DNA of 64,000 nucleotides from Actinacidiphila bryophytorum (GTDB lineage: Bacteria; Actinomycetota; Actinomycetes; Streptomycetales; Streptomycetaceae): contig NZ_JAFFIX010000010.1 in NCBI RefSeq assembly GCF_016916835.1, positions 1 to 64,000 of the forward strand, read 5' to 3'. This document shows positions 8,818 through 17,073 of the stretch, in pieces; position 1 is the first letter of the stretch, and every line of letters starts with the position of its first letter. Both the position numbers and the translations under genes were made by a program. The notes under the pieces are model-generated. The model ran no database searches and was not told the DNA's origin. It was given only the letters and a program-made list of their open reading frames with translations.

Positions 8818-9612
8818 TCAGCCGATGACGCCGAGGGCGCCCAGCGCGCAGCCGCCGCCGACCACGAAGAAGACCGGGGTGAGGACCTTGATCTCCACCC
8901 AGCTCCCCGCGCGGAAGCGCATGAACTTCGGCGGGCCGACCGGATACCAGCGGCGCCGCCCGATCGGGATCGGCCACAGTACGGGGCAGCCGGAGACGGT
9001 CAGCGCGTCGCCGATGCAGTGCACCAGCGAGCCGAGCACGATCGGCAGCCCGATCCACAGGTAGTGCTGGCCGGGCTGGGTGAACAGCCAGTCCTTGCCG
9101 TTGCCCGGGTCGTCCAGCACGTCGGCGAGCATCCAGGCGCTGGTCGCCCCGAGCAGCCACACCAGCACGTCGCTGGACATCCTGGCCTGCCGCCACAGCA
9201 GGCCCTCCACCGCCAGCACCATGTGGATGAACAGGATGACCAGCACCGCCCAGCGGCCCCCGTAGACCGCAGCCGCAGAGAAGCCGCCGCCGACCAGGAC
9301 GGCCCACAGCCAGGTGTGGGTCAGCGTGCGGTGGCCGCCGGCCCGCCGCGGGTCGCCCTTCTTGCGGGTCGCCTTGTACGTGGCGTGCGCCAGCCCGTCC
9401 ACGATCTTGCACAGCGCCCGGGACAGCGGCCCGAACGCCCGGGAGATCGTCGCCGCCTGGTGGTCCAGGTCGGGAGCCAGTGCCGCGCCCGCGCAGATCA
9501 GCGCTCCCACCAGGACCGTCGGCCAGGGCATCGGGTGGCCGAGGCCTGCCGCCGCCGCTCCGACGCCCAGCCAGGCCGCCGCTCCGGACAGTGAGTGCGC
9601 TGGTCCCATCAT
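8818..9612 (-). CDS. Membrane-bound YdjM/DUF457-type putative metal-dependent hydrolase
   Basis: 264 residues with several membrane segments. The family motifs are N-terminal MGPAHSLSG, APDLDH (near 45-50), GGHRTLTHTW (near 92-101) and LVHCIGDALT (near 199), whose His/Asp residues are the presumed metal ligands. The E. coli relative YdjM is LexA-regulated, but biochemical activity is not established for the family. The start is one of two adjacent ATGs, with GGAG upstream. It is divergent from the helicase gene. Family assignment is firm; function is unknown. Confidence 0.85.
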   Translation of the reverse strand: MMGPAHSLSGAAAWLGVGAAAAGLGHPMPWPTVLVGALICAGAALAPDLDHQAATISRAFGPLSRALCKIVDGLAHATYKATRKKGDPRRAGGHRTLTHTWLWAVLVGGGFSAAAVYGGRWAVLVILFIHMVLAVEGLLWRQARMSSDVLVWLLGATSAWMLADVLDDPGNGKDWLFTQPGQHYLWIGLPIVLGSLVHCIGDALTVSGCPVLWPIPIGRRRWYPVGPPKFMRFRAGSWVEIKVLTPVFFVVGGGCALGALGVIG

Positions 9613-9746
9613 CGTGCTGCTCCGTCCCCCAGAAGTGCCGCCCGCAGGCGGAGTTGACGCGTGGTCGACGGCACACCCTATCGCCGATGATCACGGCTGC
9701 CGCCTCCGGTTCCGCCTAGGACGGCCAGGACAGGCAAGATGGTGGG

Positions 9747-12260
9747 GTGACCCTTATCGATCAGCTGCCGTCCGATGCCGACCCCGATGCCCTCTTCGAA
9801 GCGTTCTCGACGTGGGCGCAGGGCGAGGGCATCTCGCTCTACCCCGCCCAGGAGGAGGCGCTGATCGAGGTCGTCTCGGGTGCGAACGTGATCCTTTCCA
9901 CCCCGACCGGATCGGGAAAGAGCCTGGTCGCAGCGGGTGCGCACTTCGCGGCACTGGCCCGGGACGAGGTGACCTTCTACACCGCGCCGATCAAGGCGCT
10001 GGTGTCGGAGAAGTTCTTCGACCTGTGCAAACTCTTCGGCACCGAGAACGTCGGCATGCTGACCGGCGACGCCTCGGTCAACCCCGACGCCCCGGTCATC
10101 TGCTGCACGGCCGAGGTCCTGGCCTCGATCGCACTGCGGGACGGCAGGGACGCCGACGTCGGCCAGGTGGTCATGGACGAATTCCACTTCTACGCCGAGC
10201 CCGACCGCGGCTGGGCCTGGCAGATCCCGCTGCTGGAACTTCCGCAGGCGCAGTTCCTGCTGATGTCGGCCACTCTCGGTGACGTGTCGCGCTTCGAGGA
10301 GGACCTGACCCGGCGCACCGGGCGGCCCACCGCGGTGGTGCGGTCGGCGACCCGCCCGGTGCCGCTGAGCTACGAGTACCGCAGCACCCCGCTGACCGAG
10401 ACGCTGACCGAACTGCTGGAGACCCGTCAGTCGCCGGTCTACATCGTGCACTTCACCCAGGCCGCGGCCGTGGAGCGGGCGCAGGCGCTGATGAGCATCA
10501 ACATGTGCTCGCGGGCGGAGAAGGACGCCATCGCCGACCTGATCGGCAACTTCCGTTTCACCACCGCCTTCGGCCGCAACCTGTCGCGCTACGTCCGGCA
10601 CGGCATCGGTGTGCACCACGCGGGCATGCTGCCCAAATACCGCCGTCTGGTGGAGAAGCTGGCGCAGGCCGGGCTGCTGAAGGTGATCTGCGGTACGGAC
10701 ACGCTCGGCGTCGGCGTCAACGTGCCGATCCGCACGGTGCTGTTCACCGCGCTCACCAAATACGACGGGCAGCGGGTGCGGGTGCTGCGCGCCCGGGAGT
10801 TCCACCAGATCGCCGGCCGCGCCGGGCGGGCCGGCTTCGACACGGCGGGCTTCGTCGAGGCGCAGGCGCCCGAGTACGTCATCGAGAACGAGAAGGCGCT
10901 CGCGAAGGCAGGGGACGACCCGAAGAAGCGCCGCAAGGTGGTGCGCAAGAAGGCGCCCGAGGGCTTCGTCGGCTGGTCGCAGGGCACCTTCGAGAAGCTC
11001 ATCGCCTCCGACCCCGAGCCGCTGACCTCGCGCTTCCGGGTCACCCACGCGATGCTGCTGTCGGTGATCGCCCGCCCGGGCAACGCCTTCGAGGCGATGC
11101 GCCGCCTGCTGGAGGACAACCACGAGGACCGCCGCGCGCAGCTGCGGCACATCAGGCGGGCCATCGCCATCTACCGGTCGCTGCTGGCCGGCGGCGTGGT
11201 GGAGCGGCTCGCAGAGCCGGACGCGGAGGGCAGGATCGTCCGGTTGACGGTGGACCTGCAGCAGGACTTCGCGCTGAACCAGCCGCTGTCGACCTTCGCT
11301 CTCGCCTCCTTCGAGCTGCTCGACCCCGACTCCCCCTCCTATGCGCTGGACATGGTGTCCGTGGTCGAGTCGACGCTGGACGACCCGCGGCAGATCCTGG
11401 CCGCCCAGCAGAACAAGGCCAGGGGCGACGCGGTGGCCGAGATGAAGGCCGACGGCGTGGAGTACGAGGAGCGCATGGAGCGCCTGCAGGACGTGTCCTA
11501 CCCCAAGCCGATGGAAGAGGTGCTGCTGCACGCCTACGGCGTGTACCGCAAGAGCCACCCGTGGGTCGGTGACCATCCGCTGTCCCCCAAGTCCGTGGTG
11601 CGCGACATGTACGAGCGCGCGATGACGTTCTCCGAATTCACCTCGTACTACGAGCTGGCCAGGACCGAGGGCATCGTCCTGCGCTATCTGGCAGGCGCCT
11701 ACAAGGCGTTGGAGCACACCGTGCCCGACGACCTCAAGTCCGAGGACTTCCAGGATCTGACCGCCTGGCTCGGTGAGCTGGTCCGGCAGGTCGACTCCAG
11801 CCTGCTGGACGAGTGGGAGCAACTGGCCAACCCCGAGGAGGAGAGCGCGGAGGAGGCCGCGGAGCGCGCCGACCAGGTCAAGCCGGTCACCGCGAACGCC
11901 CGCGCCTTCCGGGTGCTGGTGCGCAACGCCCTCTTCCGCCGGGTGGAGCTGGCGGCGCTGGAGAAGTACCACCAGCTGGGCGAGCTGGACGCGGAGTCCG
12001 GCTGGGACGCCGACACCTGGGCGGAGGCGATGGACGCCTACTGGGACGAGTACGACGACCTGGGCACCGGTCCCGACGCCCGCGGCCCGAAGCTGCTGAT
12101 GATCGAGGAGCAGCCCGAGCACGGGCTGTGGCGGGTGCGCCAGACCTTCGCCGACCCCAACGGCGACCACGGCTGGGGCATCTCCGCCGAGGTCGACCTG
12201 GCGGCCTCCGACGAGGAGGGCCGGGCGGTGATCAGGCTCACCGGCGTCGGCGAGCTGTGA
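9747..12260 (+). CDS. DEAD/DEAH-box RNA helicase, Ski2-like with DUF3516-type C-terminus
   Basis: 837 residues. Superfamily 2 motifs: TPTGSGKS (52-59), DEFH (144-147), SAT (174-176), GTDTLGVGVNVP (316-327) and QIAGRAGR (354-361). DEFH with a long C-terminal region resembles actinobacterial helicases carrying DUF3516 and is related to Ski2/Mtr4 RNA helicases; an ATP-dependent RNA unwinding role is inferred. The start is GTG 9747. No clear Shine-Dalgarno precedes it; CAAGAT at 9735-9740 lies 6 bases upstream, so a leaderless transcript is possible. The stop codon forms part of a terminator stem shared with the convergent gene. Confidence 0.93.
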   Translation: MTLIDQLPSDADPDALFEAFSTWAQGEGISLYPAQEEALIEVVSGANVILSTPTGSGKSLVAAGAHFAALARDEVTFYTAPIKALVSEKFFDLCKLFGTENVGMLTGDASVNPDAPVICCTAEVLASIALRDGRDADVGQVVMDEFHFYAEPDRGWAWQIPLLELPQAQFLLMSATLGDVSRFEEDLTRRTGRPTAVVRSATRPVPLSYEYRSTPLTETLTELLETRQSPVYIVHFTQAAAVERAQALMSINMCSRAEKDAIADLIGNFRFTTAFGRNLSRYVRHGIGVHHAGMLPKYRRLVEKLAQAGLLKVICGTDTLGVGVNVPIRTVLFTALTKYDGQRVRVLRAREFHQIAGRAGRAGFDTAGFVEAQAPEYVIENEKALAKAGDDPKKRRKVVRKKAPEGFVGWSQGTFEKLIASDPEPLTSRFRVTHAMLLSVIARPGNAFEAMRRLLEDNHEDRRAQLRHIRRAIAIYRSLLAGGVVERLAEPDAEGRIVRLTVDLQQDFALNQPLSTFALASFELLDPDSPSYALDMVSVVESTLDDPRQILAAQQNKARGDAVAEMKADGVEYEERMERLQDVSYPKPMEEVLLHAYGVYRKSHPWVGDHPLSPKSVVRDMYERAMTFSEFTSYYELARTEGIVLRYLAGAYKALEHTVPDDLKSEDFQDLTAWLGELVRQVDSSLLDEWEQLANPEEESAEEAAERADQVKPVTANARAFRVLVRNALFRRVELAALEKYHQLGELDAESGWDADTWAEAMDAYWDEYDDLGTGPDARGPKLLMIEEQPEHGLWRVRQTFADPNGDHGWGISAEVDLAASDEEGRAVIRLTGVGEL

Positions 12261-12297
12261 GGCCGCGCGCCCCAACGCCGTCCGCCCCGCGGCCTCA
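12258..12297. terminator. Bidirectional terminator whose stem contains both stop codons
   Basis: TGAGGCCGCG (12258-12267) pairs perfectly with CGCGGCCTCA (12288-12297), a 10-bp stem with a 20-base loop. The first three bases are the helicase stop TGA and the last three (TCA) are the stop of the convergent gene. Confidence 0.6.
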
Positions 12298-13416
12298 GCC
12301 GTCGCTGACCTGCCGCCTCCCCCGCAGCAGCCTGCGCAGACTCCGCCGCGGCCGGTCCTCCGCCGCCCAGGGCGCGGGCGCGGTCCGGCCCGCGGGCGCA
12401 AGAGCCGGAGCGGGCGCCGGAGCGGGCAGCGGTGCCGTGGCGACCACGGACGCAGGCGCGGATGCCGGCGCGGGCAGCGGTACGGGCGCAGGCAGGGGCA
12501 GCGGTACGGGCGCGGGGACGACGGCACGCCCGGCGGCCGACGCGGGCACGAGCCCGCCGCCCTTCTTCCGCACCACCCGCGCGGGCGGCGGCGCCTGCGG
12601 GACGGCCGGGGCCGGCCGCGGCACCGGGTCAAGGTCCCTTGCCCTGCCGAGCGCGTCGGCCAGTGCGACCAGCCCGAGGGCGATCTCGTCGGGGTGGTCG
12701 GCCGTGGTGAGCCGGGCGATCAGCGCGCCGTCCGCGAGCGGTCCTGGCCGCCCGGGCGGCAGCACCTGGTGGATCCTGCGCAGCCGGGAGCGCTCATAGG
12801 GATCGGGCACCGCCGACTCGGTCATCTCGGGTCCGAGCAGCGCGGCCCACACCGCGGCCTCCTCCCAGGGATCCCGTGCGTCCCTGGCCAGTTGGGCGAC
12901 CCGGCGGGACCGCCAGCCGCGCGGCCGCTGGTCCTCGCCCTCGTCGGCCGACTCGCGCACCGCAGCGGGCAGCCGCCCGGCCAGCAGTGCGGGGCTGCCC
13001 GCCGCGAAGGCCTCCAGCTCGCCCGCGGGATAGAGCCAGACCAGGGCGCGGTAGCGGTTCACGTACCAGCGCGCGGGGCGGACGCAGCCCGCCCTGGTCA
13101 GCCGGAGCATCCGGTCCCGGCTGATCCCCAGCAGCTCGGCGCCCTCGGTGGTGTTGACGAGCCGGATCCTGGCCAGCAGGGCCGGTGTGCCGCCCGCCGC
13201 CGCCCGCACTCTGGCGATCTCCGCCTCCGCCACCCGCGGCCGGTCCGTGCCGCCGCCGATTGTGGCGATCTCACCCAGGTGCAGAGCCAGCTCGAACTCC
13301 GTGAAGTCCAGGCCCAGTTCCTCGCGCGCCCGGTTGAGGGTGAGGGTCCGCGCCCCGCCCGCCGCGCCTGCGAGACCCGCCACACGTGCCGTTCCGGTCT
13401 TCGTTGCCACTGTCAT
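12295..13416 (-). CDS. DUF6397-like protein with MerR/excisionase-like helix-turn-helix
   Basis: About 373 residues. The N-terminal half contains two DNA-binding-like segments: ARVAEAEIARVRAA after a Glu/Leu-rich helix, and the excisionase-like ELLGISRDRMLRLTRAG followed by YVNRYRALVWLYPAGEL. The C-terminal 120 residues are a low-complexity Pro/Ala/Val linker (repeated APVPLPLPAPVP) ending in a basic cluster, RRSLRRLLRGRR. It resembles Streptomyces proteins annotated DUF6397, function unknown. The start is uncertain: ATG 13416 or GTG 13410, the latter with GGGGAG eight bases upstream. DNA binding is inferred only. Confidence 0.75.
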   Translation of the reverse strand: MTVATKTGTARVAGLAGAAGGARTLTLNRAREELGLDFTEFELALHLGEIATIGGGTDRPRVAEAEIARVRAAAGGTPALLARIRLVNTTEGAELLGISRDRMLRLTRAGCVRPARWYVNRYRALVWLYPAGELEAFAAGSPALLAGRLPAAVRESADEGEDQRPRGWRSRRVAQLARDARDPWEEAAVWAALLGPEMTESAVPDPYERSRLRRIHQVLPPGRPGPLADGALIARLTTADHPDEIALGLVALADALGRARDLDPVPRPAPAVPQAPPPARVVRKKGGGLVPASAAGRAVVPAPVPLPLPAPVPLPAPASAPASVVATAPLPAPAPAPALAPAGRTAPAPWAAEDRPRRSLRRLLRGRRQVSDG

Positions 13417-13532
13417 CACTCCCCGCATCGGTCAACTACTGACAGTGACGACTCTAGCGCGCACCGCGAACACGCGTTCTCAGCCCTGTGGATAACTTCC
13501 GTTCCCGCAGATCGGGGCGGGTCGGATTCAGG

Positions 13533-13934
13533 TCAGAACGGCGAGCCGTTCCCGCGGGCGGCGACGCCCAGATGTTCACCGACGCGGTGCACCAGCAGCG
13601 TCATCTCGTACGCGACCCGCCCGGCGTCGGCCTCCATGCCGCTCAGCACCGACAGGCAGCTGCCGTCCCCCGCCGCGGTCACGAAGAGGTAGCCCTCGTC
13701 GAACTCGACCATGGTCTGCCGGACCCCGCCGGTGCCGAACTGCCGTCCCGCACCCTTGGCGAGGCTGTGGAAACCGGACGAGACCGCTGCCAGATGCTCG
13801 GCCTCCTGCCGGTCGAGGCCGCCACTGGCCCCGGTGACCAGACCGTCGTTGGACAGGACGAGCGCGTGCTTCACATGCGGCACACGCTGTGTCAGATCGT
13901 CGAGCAGCCACGCGAGCCTGTTGCTCACCGTCAT
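13533..13934 (-). CDS. Roadblock/LC7 domain protein (orphan)
   Basis: 133 residues matching the roadblock/LC7 fold of actinomycete conservon proteins (CvnB type): N-terminal LAWLLDDLTQRVPHVKHALVL, a central FHSLAKGAGRQF segment and a C-terminal helix YEMTLLVHRVGEHL. In conservons this protein sits with a histidine-kinase-like protein, a DUF742 protein and a Ras-like GTPase; none of these flanks it here, so it is an orphan. It may regulate a small GTPase encoded elsewhere (inference). The start is ATG preceded by GGGAGGCAGGG. Confidence 0.9.
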   Translation of the reverse strand: MTVSNRLAWLLDDLTQRVPHVKHALVLSNDGLVTGASGGLDRQEAEHLAAVSSGFHSLAKGAGRQFGTGGVRQTMVEFDEGYLFVTAAGDGSCLSVLSGMEADAGRVAYEMTLLVHRVGEHLGVAARGNGSPF

Positions 13935-13998
13935 CGCCCTGCCTCCCGTCTCCCCTGCCCTAGAGCCTGTCGCGCCGGGCGCACTTCGGCAACCCCGC

Positions 13999-14012
13999 CT
14001 CGGCGTGCCGAG
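13999..14012 (-). terminator. Short hairpin downstream of ynfA-like gene
   Basis: CTCGGC-GT-GCCGAG (13999-14012) is a perfect 6-bp stem in the 117-base gap between the ynfA-like stop and the roadblock gene start. It is too short for certainty. Confidence 0.3.
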
Positions 14013-14051
14013 CCGTCCGAAACGCCCCGCGCGGACCGGGAACGGCGGATT

Positions 14052-14387
14052 TCAGCCGCCTCGCGGCGCGTACATGATGACGCCCACCCCGACCAGGCAG
14101 ATCACCGCCCCGGCGATGTCGAAAGGGTCCGGCCGGTAACCGTCGGCGACGACGCCCCACAACAGCGAGCCCGCCACGAAGACACCGCCGTACGCGGCCA
14201 GGATGCGGCCGAATTCGGCGTCCGGCTGCCGGGTCGCGACGAATCCGTAGAGGCCCAGGGCCACGACGCCCGCACCCATCCACGCGATGCCGCGGTGCTC
14301 GCGCACCCCCTGCCAGATCAGCCAGGCGCCGCCGATCTCCAGGACGGCGGCGAGCACGAAGAGGGCCACGGAACGCAGGGTGATCAT
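14052..14387 (-). CDS. YnfA family small membrane protein
   Basis: 111 residues, the normal YnfA length, with four predicted membrane helices: [20 protein letters not shown], a [19 protein letters not shown] segment, [15 protein letters not shown] and [29 protein letters not shown] is the family hallmark (the Glu lies in helix 1). YnfA proteins are SMR-related integral membrane proteins; some act as small multidrug pumps. The start is ATG 14387 (MITLRS); five more in-frame residues are possible from 14402. Confidence 0.88.
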   Translation of the reverse strand: MITLRSVALFVLAAVLEIGGAWLIWQGVREHRGIAWMGAGVVALGLYGFVATRQPDAEFGRILAAYGGVFVAGSLLWGVVADGYRPDPFDIAGAVICLVGVGVIMYAPRGG

Positions 14388-14464
14388 GCCACCATGATGC
14401 ATGGCCGGTATCGGAGCCGGACGGCTCCCTGCCGGTTCTCGCGGGAAGGCCCGGCGCCGGGGCG

Positions 14465-15226
14465 TCAGGCGCCGTCCGCGATCGCCGCCGCGTACGCCCG
14501 CGGGTTGTCGAACATGATGCAGTGCCCGGAGTCAGGCACCCGCACCACCCGCACACCGGACGCGGCCACGCCGTCGAGGCCGGCGATGTCGTCGCCCGCG
14601 TCGCCGACCAGATAGGTGCGCGGGATGTCGAGGCCGGTCAGCATGGCGCGCATCGTCGGGTCCGTGCCGCGCAGCAGCCCGCAGGCGCTGCGGTGCAGGG
14701 CCAGCGGATCGGCGAGGCGCATCGTGGAGCGCCACAGCCAGCCGACCTTCTCCAGCGTCGCGGCGAAGCCGCCGCCGTGCACGAACTCCTCCTCGGGCCA
14801 GCCGGCGATCCCGCTGCTCGCGGCGCCGGACAGCGGCCCCGGGTCGAGGTTCGCCTCCGCCAGGACGAGCCGGGAGACCAGTTCCGGCCTGCGGTAGGCC
14901 AGCACGATCGCCACCGAGCCGCCCATGCTGTGCCCGACCACCTCGGCGCCGCGCACACCGGCCGCGTCCAGGACGGCGGCGAGTGCGCCCGCGTGGTCCT
15001 CCAGGCCGTAGCCGAAGTCGGCGGGGCGGTCGCTGATGCCGAAACCCGGCAGGTCGACGTAGAGCGTGCGCCGCCCGGCGAGTTCGCCGTACGCCGACAG
15101 GTGGGCGGTGTACGGACCCGAGGCCGCGCCCAGCCCGTGCACATGGACGCGCGCCGGTCCCGCGCCCTGCGACTCCGTCCACCGGATGTACGCGCCCGCG
15201 GGGCCGAACTCCGTCTGCTGCATCAC
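14465..15226 (-). CDS. Alpha/beta hydrolase
   Basis: 253 residues with the alpha/beta-hydrolase fold: oxyanion-side [10 protein letters not shown], nucleophile elbow GHSMGGS (Ser near 100), an acidic residue in [10 protein letters not shown] and a catalytic His in [12 protein letters not shown]. It cleaves an ester, amide or C-C bond of an unknown small substrate in the cytoplasm. The start is ATG with GGGAGAGAGG upstream. It is divergent from a PadR regulator, and the palindromic ladder between them suggests PadR control. On the minus strand TTGACG (15327-15332) and TATAGT (15302-15307), 19 bases apart, form a candidate promoter that spans the operator. Confidence 0.9.
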   Translation of the reverse strand: MMQQTEFGPAGAYIRWTESQGAGPARVHVHGLGAASGPYTAHLSAYGELAGRRTLYVDLPGFGISDRPADFGYGLEDHAGALAAVLDAAGVRGAEVVGHSMGGSVAIVLAYRRPELVSRLVLAEANLDPGPLSGAASSGIAGWPEEEFVHGGGFAATLEKVGWLWRSTMRLADPLALHRSACGLLRGTDPTMRAMLTGLDIPRTYLVGDAGDDIAGLDGVAASGVRVVRVPDSGHCIMFDNPRAYAAAIADGA

Positions 15227-15302
15227 TGCCGCCTCTCTCCCTGGTCATACGAAGCCGTGTCCGTGCAATGCCGGGCCGCCGCAGCGCCGGGCACACCGCG
15301 GA

Positions 15303-15344
15303 CTATACATCGTCCACGATGTATAGCGTCAACGCTGTACAGCG
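15303..15344. promoter_or_regulatory. Laddered palindromic operator, PadR type
   Basis: Three linked symmetries: CTATACATCGT-CC-ACGATGTATAG (15303-15326, perfect 11-bp arms), TGTATAGCGT-CA-ACGCTGTACA (15320-15341, nine of ten pairs) and CGCTGTACAGCG (15333-15344, perfect). The alternating TACA/TGTA half-sites match the style of PadR-family operators. It lies between the divergent hydrolase and padR genes, 23 bases before the padR start. Confidence 0.75.
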
Positions 15345-15366
15345 AGACCATGGGAGGATGGGGCTC

Positions 15367-15897
15367 ATGCTGGAACTGTCGATCCTGGGTTTCCTCCACG
15401 AGACGCCGCTGCACGGCTATGAGCTGCGCAAACGCGTCGCCGCGCTGACCGGGCACATCAAGCCGATCGCGGAGAGCACGCTCTACCCGGCGATCAAGCG
15501 GATGGAGAAGGCGGGTTGGCTGCGCCGCGACCCGCAGCCCGGCGCGGTGGCCGCACCGCGGCATGTACTCAGCCTGACCGAGGAGGGCCGCGCCGAGCTG
15601 ATGCGCCGCCTCGCGGACCCCGAGCCGCTGGATGTCAGCAACGAGAACCGGTGGTTCACCCTGCTCGCCTTCCTGCGGCACCTGGCCGACCCCGCCGCGC
15701 AGGCCGCGGTGCTGCGCCGCCGGCTGGCCTTCCTGGAGGAGCCGTCGAGCTTCTTCTACGCCGACGACCGCCCGGTGAGCGCGGAGGAGGTGGACGACCC
15801 CTTCCGGCAGGGCGTGCTGGTCATCGCGCGGGCCACCACCCGCGCCGAACTCGGCTGGCTGCGGACCACGTTGGCGGACCTGGACGCGGCCGGGTGA
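15367..15897 (+). CDS. PadR family transcriptional regulator
   Basis: 176 residues. The opening MLELSILGFLHETPLHGYEL and the winged-helix wing PIAESTLYPAIKRMEKAGWL are classic PadR; the C-terminal half is the alpha-helical dimerisation region typical of the longer PadR subfamily. ATG 15367 is preferred over the in-frame ATG 15358 because GGGAGG (15352-15357) sits 9 bases before 15367 but touches 15358. It probably represses itself and the divergent alpha/beta hydrolase through the ladder of palindromes upstream (inference). PadR proteins typically release DNA on binding small aromatic or cationic ligands. Confidence 0.93.
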   Translation: MLELSILGFLHETPLHGYELRKRVAALTGHIKPIAESTLYPAIKRMEKAGWLRRDPQPGAVAAPRHVLSLTEEGRAELMRRLADPEPLDVSNENRWFTLLAFLRHLADPAAQAAVLRRRLAFLEEPSSFFYADDRPVSAEEVDDPFRQGVLVIARATTRAELGWLRTTLADLDAAG

Positions 15898-15975
15898 GCG
15901 GCCGCCCCGCCCGGTGCGCCATCCGGTGCACACAAGGTCCGCAAAACACCTCCCCCTGAGCGGGCGCGCCCCCTC

Positions 15976-16005
15976 TCGACGCGGACGTTACCCGCTGGTT
16001 AAGGT
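15976..16005 (+). promoter_or_regulatory. Candidate promoter of the 312-residue acidic protein gene
   Basis: TCGACG (15976-15981), an 18-base spacer and TAAGGT (16000-16005). A start near 16012 would give a leader of about 26 bases containing GAGAGGGAGGGG before ATG 16038. Confidence 0.4.
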
Positions 16006-16037
16006 GCGCGGACCGGAACGAGAGGGAGGGGCGTCAC

Positions 16038-16976
16038 ATGACCACGGCGGAAGGCACGCAGGACGACGAGCTGTTCGTGCTGACGGCCGCGATGCTGACA
16101 CCCGAGCGCTTCCCCGGTGTGCTCGGCGACGACTACCCCGCCGCGTGCGCGCAGCTCGGCCTCACCCCGCTGCCCGACGGCTACGGCCTGATGTTCGGTC
16201 AGGACGGCGGCGGCGCCCGCTGGACGGTGGCAACCACCGACGCCGCCATGGTCGCGTGCGCGCTGGCGGCCTGGGACTGCGGCCTCGAATACGAACTCGC
16301 CCCGGGCGAGGAGAGCCTGGCCGCCTCGCTGCCCGGCTGGCCGCTGCCGGTCGCCGTCGCGGTGCCGGGTGTCCCGGCGCCGCACGACCCCGCGGACGAG
16401 GCGGCGGGGCCTGCGCTCGCGCCCCCCGACATCTCGGTGTGGGGGCCGCCGCAGCGGCGGCTGGGTGCCGACGAGATCGCCGTCCACTGGTACGAGTGGC
16501 GCGACCAACTGGCCCCCGCGGCCGCACCGGCGGCGGAAGCGGAAGCCGTGCAGGAAGCGGAAGCGGAACCCGCGGCCGGTGACGCCCCGGCCGACGCCCC
16601 CGCGGGTCCCGACGCCGGCGACGGCCCCGCCCCTGCCGACGCTCAGGAGGCCGGCGAGGCCGAGGTCCCCGCCGCCGCGGACGCCGGCGCCGAGGACCAG
16701 GCGCCGCCCGCCGCCCCGGTCTCCCACGGCGGTGTCCGCCGCGCGCTGCAGGACGCCGAGGAGTACCTGCGCACTCCCCCGCCGCCGGGCCGCGTCCGCA
16801 CCACCGGCGGCTCGCTCCGGGCCGACGGACCCGGCTGGTCCCTGGTCGCCAGGACCGACGACATGGCCTTCGTGCTGCTCGACGAGGCCCCGGGCCAGGT
16901 GCTGCCGGTCGGGCGCGGCCCCTCGCTCCCGCCGCTGCTCGAAGCCCTCGGCAAGCTGGCGGCGCAGCAGTCCTGA
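16038..16976 (+). CDS. Uncharacterised acidic protein with low-complexity linker
   Basis: 312 residues, family not recognised. There are two ordered parts: an N-terminal domain of about 130 residues (opening DDELFVLTAAMLTPERFPGV; containing DGYGLMFGQDGGGARWTVAT) and a C-terminal domain of about 80 residues (VRRALQDAEEYLRT; DGPGWSLVARTDDMAFVLLD). Between them (about 145-230) is an Ala/Pro/Asp/Glu-rich disordered linker. It has no signal peptide or membrane segment. The start ATG follows a strong GAGGGAGGGG. It stands alone, convergent with the flavoprotein gene. No function is proposed. Confidence 0.8.
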   Translation: MTTAEGTQDDELFVLTAAMLTPERFPGVLGDDYPAACAQLGLTPLPDGYGLMFGQDGGGARWTVATTDAAMVACALAAWDCGLEYELAPGEESLAASLPGWPLPVAVAVPGVPAPHDPADEAAGPALAPPDISVWGPPQRRLGADEIAVHWYEWRDQLAPAAAPAAEAEAVQEAEAEPAAGDAPADAPAGPDAGDGPAPADAQEAGEAEVPAAADAGAEDQAPPAAPVSHGGVRRALQDAEEYLRTPPPPGRVRTTGGSLRADGPGWSLVARTDDMAFVLLDEAPGQVLPVGRGPSLPPLLEALGKLAAQQS

Positions 16977-17073
16977 CCGCACGACGGCAGGCGCCCGCCC
17001 CTTACACGACCCGCGCCGTACGCAACCGGCTCCGTACGCCCGCCCGTTCGGTACCGAGCCCGCCCCGCCGCCG

